A stretch of DNA of 19,709 bases, from NCBI GenBank assembly GCA_027488165.1, contig JAIYCF010000036.1:1-19709 (forward strand), read 5' to 3'. This document shows, in pieces, positions 1 to 7,265 of this stretch (position 1 is its first letter; the number at the start of each line of letters is the position of its first letter). Below the pieces are notes generated by a model that did no database searches, was not told where the DNA came from, and saw nothing but the letters and a program-made list of their open reading frames with translations. This DNA comes from Streptomycetaceae bacterium. Lineage in GTDB: Bacteria; Actinomycetota; Actinomycetes; Nanopelagicales; Nanopelagicaceae. The position numbers were made by a program, and so were the translations under genes.

Positions 1-203
1 CGCCCCCAAATTTCAGGGAGCATAACCATTCCGGCACCTCCGCCGTAGGGAGTGTCATCTACTGTGTTGTGGTTATCTTGCGTCGCTGAACGAAGATCAT
101 GAACTTGGATATCTACTAGCCCTTTACTTTGAGCTTTGCCCAGAAGTGATAGATGAGCCGGAGCAAAGTATTCGGGAAAGATAGTTACGGCATCGATCTT
201 CAT
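1..203 (-). CDS. trmD: tRNA (guanine-37-N1)-methyltransferase, N-terminal part
   Basis: Only the first 67 codons lie in the window; the gene runs off the left edge. The protein begins MKIDAVTIFPEYF and reaches the family signature DDTPYGGGAGMVM at residues 49-61, part of the conserved N-terminal half of TrmD. The family is a trefoil-knot SPOUT enzyme that uses S-adenosylmethionine to methylate N1 of G37 next to the anticodon, which prevents +1 frameshifting. The ATG overlaps the rimM stop in an ATGA arrangement (200-203), so translation is probably coupled to rimM. The order rpsP, khpA, rimM, trmD is the classical bacterial arrangement and supports the call. Confidence 0.95.
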   Translation of the reverse strand, partial: MKIDAVTIFPEYFAPAHLSLLGKAQSKGLVDIQVHDLRSATQDNHNTVDDTPYGGGAGMVMLPEIWG

Positions 204-709
204 TTACTGACTCCCGCCTCGTAATCCTCGGGAGGAATAACGGTCATTCGCTTCGCCTTCACATCAACAACAGGAACTAGTTGATGTACAAAAGGAATAA
301 GCACTTCTCCGCTTTCGGTCTTGATACTCAGCACATCTTGCCCAGGAAGGTTCAAAACTTCAGCTACTTCGCCGAATAAATCTCCATCAACTAGATATGC
401 CTGACAACCGATTAATTGCAGCACGTGATAATCATCTTCATCCAACCCGGGTGCATCAATATCAACTTCGGCGTAAAGCAATTGGTTGCGGTATTTCTCA
501 ATAGCGTTTCGGTCTTCAACTCCTTCAAAACCAAGGAGCAGGATGCCGTTATGCACACGTGCAGAAGCCACGGTTAAATTACCTTGGCTTTCTGTCTCAA
601 GTATTGCGCCGATTGCAAAACGTTCTGCTGCGTCATCGGTGCGGACTTCAATTGTGGCCTCACCCAAGATTCCGTGGGCGCGACCGATGCGACCTACATT
701 TAGGCGCAT
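200..709 (-). CDS. rimM: 16S rRNA processing protein RimM
   Basis: A 169-residue protein of normal length for RimM, the assembly factor that binds ribosomal protein S19 and helps mature the head of the 30S subunit. The N-terminal RimM domain is clear from VGRIGRAHGILGE at residues 5-17. The second half (about 92-165) is the PRC-barrel domain, ending with a stretch of the type VLIPFVHQLVPVVD. It starts 18 bases after the khpA stop with no obvious Shine-Dalgarno sequence, and a small hairpin sits in that gap (716-729). Its stop overlaps the trmD start by four bases. It is part of the operon rpsP-khpA-rimM-trmD. Confidence 0.95.
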   Translation of the reverse strand: MRLNVGRIGRAHGILGEATIEVRTDDAAERFAIGAILETESQGNLTVASARVHNGILLLGFEGVEDRNAIEKYRNQLLYAEVDIDAPGLDEDDYHVLQLIGCQAYLVDGDLFGEVAEVLNLPGQDVLSIKTESGEVLIPFVHQLVPVVDVKAKRMTVIPPEDYEAGVSK

Positions 710-715
710 CAGATA

Positions 716-729
716 AAAGCTTTCGCTTT
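716..729 (-). other. Small GNRA-loop hairpin between khpA and rimM
   Basis: On the minus strand the bases read AAAGC-GAAA-GCTTT, a perfect 5-bp stem closed by a GAAA tetraloop. It begins inside the khpA stop codon region and ends 6 bases before the rimM ATG. It is too short and too weakly U-tailed for a convincing terminator, and the downstream genes are surely co-transcribed. A role in start accessibility or coupling is only a guess. Confidence 0.3.
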
Positions 730-967
730 AACGAGCCTCATCGGTATCGATTAGGTCAACGCGAACAGTGCGACCGGCAATAGCGCTTACAACTGTACGA
801 AGCGCTTTTGCGGTGCGACCATTACGACCAATTACCTTGCCGATATCTTCAGGATTAACGCGAACTTCTAGAGTTGTGCCGCGACGATGAGTCTTTTCCT
901 TAACGATGACATCTTCAGGATTATCAACGATTCCTTTAACGAGGTGCTCGAGAGCTTCGTCCATCAT
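728..967 (-). CDS. khpA: KH-domain RNA-binding protein KhpA (YlqC family)
   Basis: A 79-residue protein consisting of one KH domain. The RNA-binding GxxG loop is GRNG at residues 47-50 in the run VNPEDIGKVIGRNGRTAKAL. Members of this family sit between rpsP and rimM in most Gram-positive genomes; in Firmicutes KhpA pairs with KhpB and affects cell size and RNA fate, and the actinobacterial copies are less well understood. The gene starts two bases after the rpsP stop. Two ATG codons stand side by side (967 and 964); I took the first. The family is certain, the cellular role here is inferred from relatives. Confidence 0.92.
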   Translation of the reverse strand: MMDEALEHLVKGIVDNPEDVIVKEKTHRRGTTLEVRVNPEDIGKVIGRNGRTAKALRTVVSAIAGRTVRVDLIDTDEAR

Positions 968-969
968 TG

Positions 970-1542
970 TTATTCAGCGGCCTCTTCAGTTGCTGGTGCT
1001 TCTGCTGCTTCAACCACATCTTCTGTAGTCGCCGCTTGAGCTGGAACCTCTGCCACCACATCGGTTGCAGTTGGTTCGGACACCTCTGCCACAACTTCGG
1101 CCGAAGTTTCTTCGGACACAACCGGAGCAGGGTTAGCCTTTGCAGCCAACTTCTCTTGCGCCTTCTTCTTCATTGTTGTTGCGCCTTCTTTAGGCTCATC
1201 CATTGCTTGCTTAACAGCTGCTTCGTAAGCGATGCTCTTAGCTGGCTTTGGTGTTGCAAACTTAAGTGTTCCTTCGGCGCCAGGTAGGCCCTTGAACTTC
1301 TGCCAATCGCCTGTGACCTTAAAGATCGCCTCTACAGCGGCAGTTGGTTGTGCGCCGACTCCGAGCCAGTACTGCGCGCGCGCTGAGTTAACTTCCATGA
1401 TTGACGGCTCTTGTCCTGGAACGTAACGACCAATTTCTTCAATTGAAAGTCCGTTACGTGCTTTACGTGAATCTGTTACGACGATGCGGAAAAATGGTGT
1501 GCGGATCTTTCCCATGCGCATTAAGCGAATTTTTGTAGACAA
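970..1542 (-). CDS. rpsP: 30S ribosomal protein S16 with long acidic tail
   Basis: Residues 1-85 are a normal bS16, with KIRLMRMGKIRTPFFRIVV near the start and RAQYWLGVGAQPT followed by TGDWQKFKG. The full protein is 190 residues, about twice the usual bacterial length. The extra 105 residues first carry a mixed linker with Lys-rich stretches, then a low-complexity tail of Ala, Val, Glu and Thr with repeats of the type VVAEV and DVVEAAE. Extensions of this sort are known in actinobacterial S16, but their role is unclear. The start is TTG at 1540-1542, since the family N-terminus begins exactly there and AGGAG lies ten bases upstream (1553-1557). It is the first gene of the operon leading to trmD. 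Confidence 0.95.
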   Translation of the reverse strand: MSTKIRLMRMGKIRTPFFRIVVTDSRKARNGLSIEEIGRYVPGQEPSIMEVNSARAQYWLGVGAQPTAAVEAIFKVTGDWQKFKGLPGAEGTLKFATPKPAKSIAYEAAVKQAMDEPKEGATTMKKKAQEKLAAKANPAPVVSEETSAEVVAEVSEPTATDVVAEVPAQAATTEDVVEAAEAPATEEAAE

Positions 1543-1668
1543 AGAAGTAGTGCTCCTAAAAAGTGTGTCACATCTTTAACTATGCAGCGGGGTGCGCATG
1601 TATTCGATACAACTGTGGATATGGATGTTGTGGGGGTAGAGGGCCCCTCAACAGGAGGCTAATCTTGC

Positions 1669-1686
1669 CATCTACGCGTGTAGATG
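1669..1686. repeat. Inverted repeat in the ffh-rpsP spacer
   Basis: The sequence CATCTACGCGTGTAGATG is a perfect 7-bp inverted repeat around a four-base loop, 29 bases beyond the ffh stop. It lacks a following T-run on either strand, so it is not a standard intrinsic terminator. It may be an RNA stem at the 3' end of the ffh message or a protein-binding site. The rest of this 172-base spacer shows no clear promoter by eye, though rpsP must have one or be read through from ffh. Confidence 0.35.
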
Positions 1687-1714
1687 CGAAATCCGAGCGT
1701 AAGTACCGCTTGGC

Positions 1715-3154
1715 CTAGCCCTTTTCTTCAAGGGCGCGTTTGGCTGGATTGCCCGACTTCGACTTCTTCTTAGCTGGCTGCTGGCTGACCTTTTGAACAG
1801 GTGCTGGCATCCCCGGCGGCATTCCCATTCCGAGTGGAAGGCCTTTTCCAGTGCGCATCTGTTTCATCATCTTCTGCGCCGCTGCGAATTTATCAACTAA
1901 AGAATTTACATCTTGAACTTTGCGACCAGCACCGAGTGCAATGCGCGCCCTCCTTGATCCGTTTAATACCTTTGGGTCACGTCTTTCAAGTGGAGTCATG
2001 GATTGAACTATCGACTTCGTGCGAACAACTTCGGATTCATCGAAATTTTCAATCTGTTTCTTCATCCCAGCAGCGCCTGGCAGCATTCCTAGCAACTTAG
2101 ACATCGAACCCATCTTCGACATCGCTTCTAACTGCTCAAGGAAATCTTCAAGTGTGAAGTCATCACCGCGCGCAAACTTCTCTTCTAGCCGTGCAGAACT
2201 TTCACCATCAAAGGCTTTCTTGGCCTGCTCGGCCAAAGTAGCTACATCGCCAAGGCCCAAGATGCGCGAAGCCATGCGATCGGGATAGAAGATATCGAAA
2301 TCTGAAAGTTTTTCACCGTTAGATGAAAACATGATTGGTTTACCGGTTAATTGTGTGATTGAAAGTGCGGCGCCACCACGAGCATCGCCATCGAGCTTGG
2401 TAAGTACCACGCCATCAAAACCAACGCCATCCTGAAAAGCCTGCGCAGTTCGAACAGCGTCTTGACCGATCATCGCATCTACAACGAAGAGGATCTCATC
2501 TGGTGAAATCGCGTCGCGGATAGCGATCGCCTCGCGCATTAAATCTTCATCTACACCTAAGCGACCTGCGGTATCTACGATCACCATGTTGTATAACTTT
2601 GATTTTGCGAAAGCGATTCCTTGCTCTGCAACTTTTACTGGATTGCCAACACCATTTCCGGGTTCAGGTGCAAAGACCGGAACGCCAACACTTTCACCAA
2701 CCACCTGTAATTGGTTAACTGCATTAGGGCGCTGTAAATCTGATGCGACAAGTAAAGGAGTATTGCCTTGTTCGGCGTAGAACTTGGCGAGTTTTCCAGC
2801 CAAAGTAGTTTTACCTGCACCCTGTAAACCAGCCAACATGATTACCGTTGGAGCGGTCTTTGCAAAGCGCACGCGACGTGCCGACCCACCAAGGATCTCT
2901 ACTAATTCGGCGTTAACAATTTCAAATATTGCTTGCGCTTGATTTGTTCCAGATTGCAGATTCGGCAGAGCATCAAGGGATTTACTGCGGATACGTTCGA
3001 TAAAGCTATCGACGACAGGTAGCGCGACATCTGATTCAAGTAAAGCGGTACGGACTTCTGAGCATGTATTTTCGATATCTGATGCAGAAATCTTTCCTCG
3101 CGAACGCAGTGACGAAAAGGCGTTGGAGAATTTGGAGGAAAGGTTGTCGAACAT
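1715..3154 (-). CDS. ffh: Signal recognition particle GTPase Ffh
   Basis: A 479-residue SRP54-type protein that binds 4.5S RNA and signal peptides of nascent membrane proteins and docks on FtsY, also encoded in this window. The N domain (about 1-90) is followed by the GTPase domain with GLQGAGKTT at 109-117, DTAGR at 194-198 and TKLDGDARGG from 252. The C-terminal M domain (about 300-440) is rich in methionine, with MMKQMRTGKGLPLGMGMPPGMP-like character near its end, followed by a short basic tail. The ATG lies 28 bases after the glnD stop, so it is probably the last gene of the amtB-glnB-glnD-ffh run. No strong Shine-Dalgarno is visible at the start. Confidence 0.97.
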   Translation of the reverse strand: MFDNLSSKFSNAFSSLRSRGKISASDIENTCSEVRTALLESDVALPVVDSFIERIRSKSLDALPNLQSGTNQAQAIFEIVNAELVEILGGSARRVRFAKTAPTVIMLAGLQGAGKTTLAGKLAKFYAEQGNTPLLVASDLQRPNAVNQLQVVGESVGVPVFAPEPGNGVGNPVKVAEQGIAFAKSKLYNMVIVDTAGRLGVDEDLMREAIAIRDAISPDEILFVVDAMIGQDAVRTAQAFQDGVGFDGVVLTKLDGDARGGAALSITQLTGKPIMFSSNGEKLSDFDIFYPDRMASRILGLGDVATLAEQAKKAFDGESSARLEEKFARGDDFTLEDFLEQLEAMSKMGSMSKLLGMLPGAAGMKKQIENFDESEVVRTKSIVQSMTPLERRDPKVLNGSRRARIALGAGRKVQDVNSLVDKFAAAQKMMKQMRTGKGLPLGMGMPPGMPAPVQKVSQQPAKKKSKSGNPAKRALEEKG

Positions 3155-3182
3155 AATGCGGCAATACTACTTGAAGGCGATA

Positions 3183-5444
3183 TCAGGCTAGCGCTGCGGT
3201 TAGGCGGGTAGCCAAATCCTGCGCACGATCTGAAGAGAGCGCTCCCCCACCAATTTCGGTCACATAAAGGGTATCGATCGCTTCAGCGCCAAGTGTTGTC
3301 ACGATCGCAGAGCGAATATCGACTTGAGATTTGGTAATCACATCTCCGATTCCAAATAGCAGCGCTGGTCGGTCATGGCTTCTAACTTCGATGATCGTTG
3401 CATCTGTAGCCGCGTCCATAAATGTCTCAACAATCGGTGAAGGAACAGGAATTGATGGAATTTTTGAATAATCTGCAATACGCCGTGCGATACGTTCCTT
3501 TAAATCGCTCGAGTCGATAAGCGCTTGAGCGATTGCCTCTTTAATTGCTTGCTCATCTACAGATGGCGCAAACTGACTCGGACTCACAATCCATTTCATT
3601 ATTGCGCTAGAACCAATTGTTTGAGTACGGGCCGATCGCACATCAAATCTCGCAAGGTTTAAAACACCGGCGACAATTGAGAGAAGTCCTGTCTGGTCCG
3701 GCGCGATAATCTCGATAGCGAAATCTGGATCACGAGGTTCAATAGTTACTAGCAATTCCCCAGAATTGGCTAGAACGCGTTGTTCATCAGTGAATTCTGG
3801 CTGGCTAGCGATTGTGTTATCAGTAAGGGCAGCAGTAACGCGTCTGACAAGATCGGCTAAAAGACTCTCTTTCCAATCACTCCATGCAGCACGACCGGTG
3901 GCTTGCCCGTCAGCGATACTGAGGGCATGCAAGAGTTCGAGAGTCTGTAGATCTGGAATTACTGAAGTAACACTGGCGATCGTTGCTGGATCATCTAAAT
4001 CTCTTCTTGTGGCCGTGGCGCTTAGAAGTAGGTGATGTTTTACCAATAACTTAATCGTTTTGATATCACTCTCATCAAAGCCGATGCGACGAGCTAATGG
4101 TTCAATCAAGATCTCGCCACGATCACAATGATCGTCTTGCGTACCTTTTCCAATATCGTGAAAAAGTGCGGCGAAGAGAAGTAGATCGGGGCGGTGTACT
4201 TTTCTAGTTAGCGCTGCCGAATGCGCTGCCGTCTCAACCATATGGCGATCGACGGTATGTCTATGTAACGCATTGCGCTGTGGAAGCGAGCGAACAGATC
4301 GCCATTCCGGAAGCCAATGAAAGAGGATTTCCTCTTGGTCTAGGCTCTCCCAAATTCGCACCATCGGATCTCCAGCACCGATTAGCGCAATCAAATTTTC
4401 GCGCGCCGCTCTTGGCCATGGGTTCGGTAAATTTCCAGCGCCGCCTCGATATGAATCTGCCAATTTCTGAAGTGTCGCCGGTGAAACTGGAAGTCCGGCT
4501 TGGGCGGCAACTGCTGCCGCGCGTAGACCAATTAACGGATCCTTAGCTAAATCATAATCGCTATCGATTTGTACCTCTTGATGAGAGATTGAAATTCCTT
4601 GCGCAATCTGGGTAACGCGCGGTTTCTTAAGAAATCTACCAAGACCATCTTTGCCACGATGATCTAAGCGATGCCAAGTTGATTCCAAAAGATAATCAAC
4701 CGATCTAGCAGCCTGTGCGATTTCAGACATCAAGGAATCTGCATCGGAATATTTGAGAAGTTCTGCAACTTTATCCTGCTCTTGAAATAACAGTCGATCT
4801 TTATCTCGCCCCGTTACAGTGTGGAGCGCTTCACGAGCGCTCATCAAAACTGATTCAGCGTTACTTATATGTTCTAGCGAAACTGAAACTACGCCAGAAA
4901 TTGAAATAGCCCGAAGCGCATTGATATCACGCAAACCGCCACGCGCTTCCTTTAAATCAGGCTCAAGCAGATATGCCAAGTCGCCAGCTCTTTTGTGGCG
5001 CTCAACTAGCGAACTTCGCAACTGCGGCAGGCGCTCTCGTGAATTACTGCGCCAATCATCTATGGCATCGTGTTGAACTGCCGCAATTAGATCTGCATCT
5101 CCGCAAATCAATCTAATGTCGAGTAGACCGAGCGCGACCTTAAGGTCTGATCTTGCGCTTTCGCGAGTTTCACTGCGGGTACGCACTGAGTGATCTACTT
5201 TGAATGATTTATCCCAAAGTGGGTAGAGAACTTTGTTAACCAGTTCCCCAAGCGTCTTTTCATCAGTCTTTCCATTATGTAGAAAGAGAATGTCGAGATC
5301 TGAGCCTGGAGATAACTCGCCTCGACCATATCCACCAACAGCGGCGAGGGCTAAACCATTTAAGTCACGCGCCGCTTCAGTAAATAGCGAGCGAAGGAAA
5401 CGATCGCTCTCGTTCGATCGTTCCCTTCGCTCACGAGTTGCCAT
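3183..5444 (-). CDS. glnD: PII uridylyl/adenylyltransferase and removing enzyme GlnD
   Basis: A 753-residue bifunctional enzyme that modifies and demodifies PII in response to glutamine. The nucleotidyltransferase motif is seen at residues 37-51 (GGYGRGELSPGSDLD), the second conserved motif at 161-173 (EPDLKEARGGLRD), the HD hydrolase site at 429-430 in LFHDIGKG, and two ACT domains near 575-650 and 680-753. The N-terminus is shorter than in E. coli, as in other actinobacteria. In Corynebacterium and Streptomyces the homologue adds AMP rather than UMP, so adenylylation is more likely here; the sequence alone cannot decide. It follows glnB by 28 bases in the same operon. Confidence 0.95.
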   Translation of the reverse strand: MATRERRERSNESDRFLRSLFTEAARDLNGLALAAVGGYGRGELSPGSDLDILFLHNGKTDEKTLGELVNKVLYPLWDKSFKVDHSVRTRSETRESARSDLKVALGLLDIRLICGDADLIAAVQHDAIDDWRSNSRERLPQLRSSLVERHKRAGDLAYLLEPDLKEARGGLRDINALRAISISGVVSVSLEHISNAESVLMSAREALHTVTGRDKDRLLFQEQDKVAELLKYSDADSLMSEIAQAARSVDYLLESTWHRLDHRGKDGLGRFLKKPRVTQIAQGISISHQEVQIDSDYDLAKDPLIGLRAAAVAAQAGLPVSPATLQKLADSYRGGAGNLPNPWPRAARENLIALIGAGDPMVRIWESLDQEEILFHWLPEWRSVRSLPQRNALHRHTVDRHMVETAAHSAALTRKVHRPDLLLFAALFHDIGKGTQDDHCDRGEILIEPLARRIGFDESDIKTIKLLVKHHLLLSATATRRDLDDPATIASVTSVIPDLQTLELLHALSIADGQATGRAAWSDWKESLLADLVRRVTAALTDNTIASQPEFTDEQRVLANSGELLVTIEPRDPDFAIEIIAPDQTGLLSIVAGVLNLARFDVRSARTQTIGSSAIMKWIVSPSQFAPSVDEQAIKEAIAQALIDSSDLKERIARRIADYSKIPSIPVPSPIVETFMDAATDATIIEVRSHDRPALLFGIGDVITKSQVDIRSAIVTTLGAEAIDTLYVTEIGGGALSSDRAQDLATRLTAALA

Positions 5445-5472
5445 GCAACTACCTTACTTACTTGCTCTCCCC

Positions 5473-5811
5473 TTAGATCGCATCCGTTCCGCGTTCGCCG
5501 GTTCGCACTCGAACGATTGAATCAACCGGTGTTGTCCATACTTTTCCATCTCCGATTGATCCCGTTGATGCCGCCTTAACTATTACATCAACTATCGCAG
5601 CGGCATCGTTATCGTCGACGAGTACCTCAAGGCGAACCTTGGGAACTAGATCGACGGTGTATTCAGCGCCGCGATAAACCTCCGTGTGCCCGCGTTGACG
5701 TCCGAAACCGCTGGCTTCAGAGACTGTCATTCCGGTTACGCCAGCTGCTTGCAGTGCATCTTTGACTTCATCTAACTTAAATGGTTTCAAGATAGCTGTA
5801 ATTAACTTCAT
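5473..5811 (-). CDS. glnB: Nitrogen regulatory PII protein
   Basis: A 112-residue PII signal protein, of exact family length, that senses 2-oxoglutarate, ATP and ADP and controls the ammonium channel and other targets. The T-loop run GFGRQRGHTEVYRGAEY ends in Tyr51, the residue modified by GlnD, which is intact. The C-terminal signature region includes GSIGDGKVWTTPVDSIVRVRTGE. Its ATG overlaps the amtB stop in an ATGA arrangement (5808-5811), which fits stoichiometric coupling of channel and regulator. By context it could equally be called glnK, since it is paired with amtB; I use the name current in actinobacterial annotations. Confidence 0.97.
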   Translation of the reverse strand: MKLITAILKPFKLDEVKDALQAAGVTGMTVSEASGFGRQRGHTEVYRGAEYTVDLVPKVRLEVLVDDNDAAAIVDVIVKAASTGSIGDGKVWTTPVDSIVRVRTGERGTDAI

Positions 5812-7112
5812 AGCAATGAACCTCCTCGTGATGAACTTGTCATTTCGTAAGCAGTCTCGGCATGCTCGTTAAGGTCGATACCTTGGACTTCAGAGTCCTT
5901 TGAGACACGGAAACCAATCGACTTCTCGATCGCGTAACCGATTATTAACGTTGCAATGAAAGAGTAGGCAAAAACAACTCCTACACCCAGCGCTTGTTTA
6001 ACTAGCAGATCTGTTCCGCCACCGTAGAAGATGCCATCTAGACCGAGGCTATTTACAGCCGAAGCGCCGAATAGGCCGATGGAGAGCGATCCCCAAATTC
6101 CACCAATTAGGTGAACAGCAACGACATCTAGCGAATCATCAAAGCCGAGTCGGTACTTGATTCCAACTGAGAGCGCGCAAATTGCACCAGCGATTAAGCC
6201 AATTACAACCGCTGCCCATGGAGCCACGAATGCGCACGCTGGAGTAATTGCAACTAGTCCTGCTACAGCACCTGATGCTGCTCCAAGCGAAGTGGCATGT
6301 CCATTGCGAACTTTTTCTACCAGCAACCAACCAAATACTGCAGCTGCTGCAGCTACTTGAGTATTGATTAGCGCAAGTGCTGCAGTTCCATTTGCAGCTA
6401 GAGCAGAGCCAGCGTTAAATCCAAACCAACCAAACCAGAGAAGTGCAGCGCCCAGCATTACCAACGGCAATGAATGTGGTCGCATTGATTCTTTGCGCCA
6501 TCCAATGCGCTTGCCAAGAACAATTGCAAGAGCCAGACCAGCAGCACCTGCGTTGATATGAACAGCGGTTCCGCCTGCGAAATCTTGGACGCCTTTACTT
6601 GCTAGATAGCCCGCTCCTGTTACCACATCGCCAACTTTATTTCCGAAGGCAAATACCCAGTGTGCGACTGGGAAGTAGACAATCGTTGACCAGATCGCCA
6701 CGAAGATAGCCCAAGCGGTGAACTTAGTTCTATCTGCAATCGCACCGGAAATAAGCGCCGGTGTGATGATTGCAAACATCAACTGAAACGCTGCGAAAAC
6801 TAGAACTGGAACCGGATAAACCCCGCCATTATTTGTGAAGTCATTAACAACTCCACCTAGTCCTGAGAATGAGAGATTTCCATACCAAGGTGAATCTGCC
6901 TCGTATCCAAACGCTAATTCGAACCCATAGATCACCCAAAGAACGCTAACGATGCTGATTGTTATCATCGACATCATCATCATATTTAAAACGCTCTTTG
7001 CTCTAACCATGCCACCGTAGAAAAACGCTAAACCTGGCGTCATTAGAAGAACGAGAGCGGTGCTTGCTAAAACCCAGGAGGTATCTCCTGAATTCAAAAC
7101 TATTTCATCCAT
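5808..7112 (-). CDS. amtB: Ammonium transporter AmtB
   Basis: A 434-residue membrane channel of the Amt/Mep/Rh family with about eleven hydrophobic segments. The twin pore histidines are visible at 185 (DFAGGTAVHINAG) and 335 (LDVVAVHLIGG), and the phenylalanine gate residues match F113 (AAFQLMF) and F233 (FGWFGFNAGSA). The N-terminus GDTSWVLASTALVLLMTPGLAF is typical, so the protein appears fully functional. AAGGAAG lies about eight bases before the ATG. It is the first gene of the operon with glnB and glnD; PII is expected to plug this channel when nitrogen is ample. The upstream region holds GlnR-like half sites, which suggests nitrogen-dependent expression. Confidence 0.97.
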   Translation of the reverse strand: MDEIVLNSGDTSWVLASTALVLLMTPGLAFFYGGMVRAKSVLNMMMMSMITISIVSVLWVIYGFELAFGYEADSPWYGNLSFSGLGGVVNDFTNNGGVYPVPVLVFAAFQLMFAIITPALISGAIADRTKFTAWAIFVAIWSTIVYFPVAHWVFAFGNKVGDVVTGAGYLASKGVQDFAGGTAVHINAGAAGLALAIVLGKRIGWRKESMRPHSLPLVMLGAALLWFGWFGFNAGSALAANGTAALALINTQVAAAAAVFGWLLVEKVRNGHATSLGAASGAVAGLVAITPACAFVAPWAAVVIGLIAGAICALSVGIKYRLGFDDSLDVVAVHLIGGIWGSLSIGLFGASAVNSLGLDGIFYGGGTDLLVKQALGVGVVFAYSFIATLIIGYAIEKSIGFRVSKDSEVQGIDLNEHAETAYEMTSSSRGGSLL

Positions 7113-7174
7113 TGTTGGCTTCCTTTTCTAAGTAAACCCTCGCCGTTGAGATATGGAAAAGATGCACGTGGTGG

Positions 7175-7243
7175 GTTACGTGGGGTCGTTTTCTAGGTTA
7201 AGACTCGGTCACAAAATCGGGAGCTTTGTTACATATGTGTTAC
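7175..7243 (-). promoter_or_regulatory. Candidate GlnR-type operator upstream of amtB
   Basis: On the plus strand, GTTAC occurs at 7228-7232 and again at 7239-7243, giving GTTAC-6-GTTAC. A second pair, GTTAA at 7197-7201 and GTCAC at 7208-7212, has the same six-base gap, and another GTTAC sits at 7175-7179, 22 bases from GTTAA. Read on the minus strand these are GTAAC/GTGAC boxes at 11-base steps, with the AC-9-AC spacing reported for GlnR sites in mycobacteria and streptomycetes. Location before amtB fits that regulator. Whether this genome encodes GlnR cannot be seen here, and no clear -10/-35 pair was recognised. Confidence 0.45.
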
Positions 7244-7265
7244 AGAACAGAGAGATGAAGGCATG

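Noticed and set aside
1558..1640. Promoter for rpsP in the ffh-rpsP spacer
   Set aside because: Several partial hexamers (for example TTGTAT and CATAGT on the minus strand) occur, but none are at a sensible spacing, so no promoter is claimed.
1669..1686. Inverted repeat after ffh as an intrinsic terminator
   Set aside because: There is no T-run on either strand after the stem, so it is listed only as an inverted repeat.
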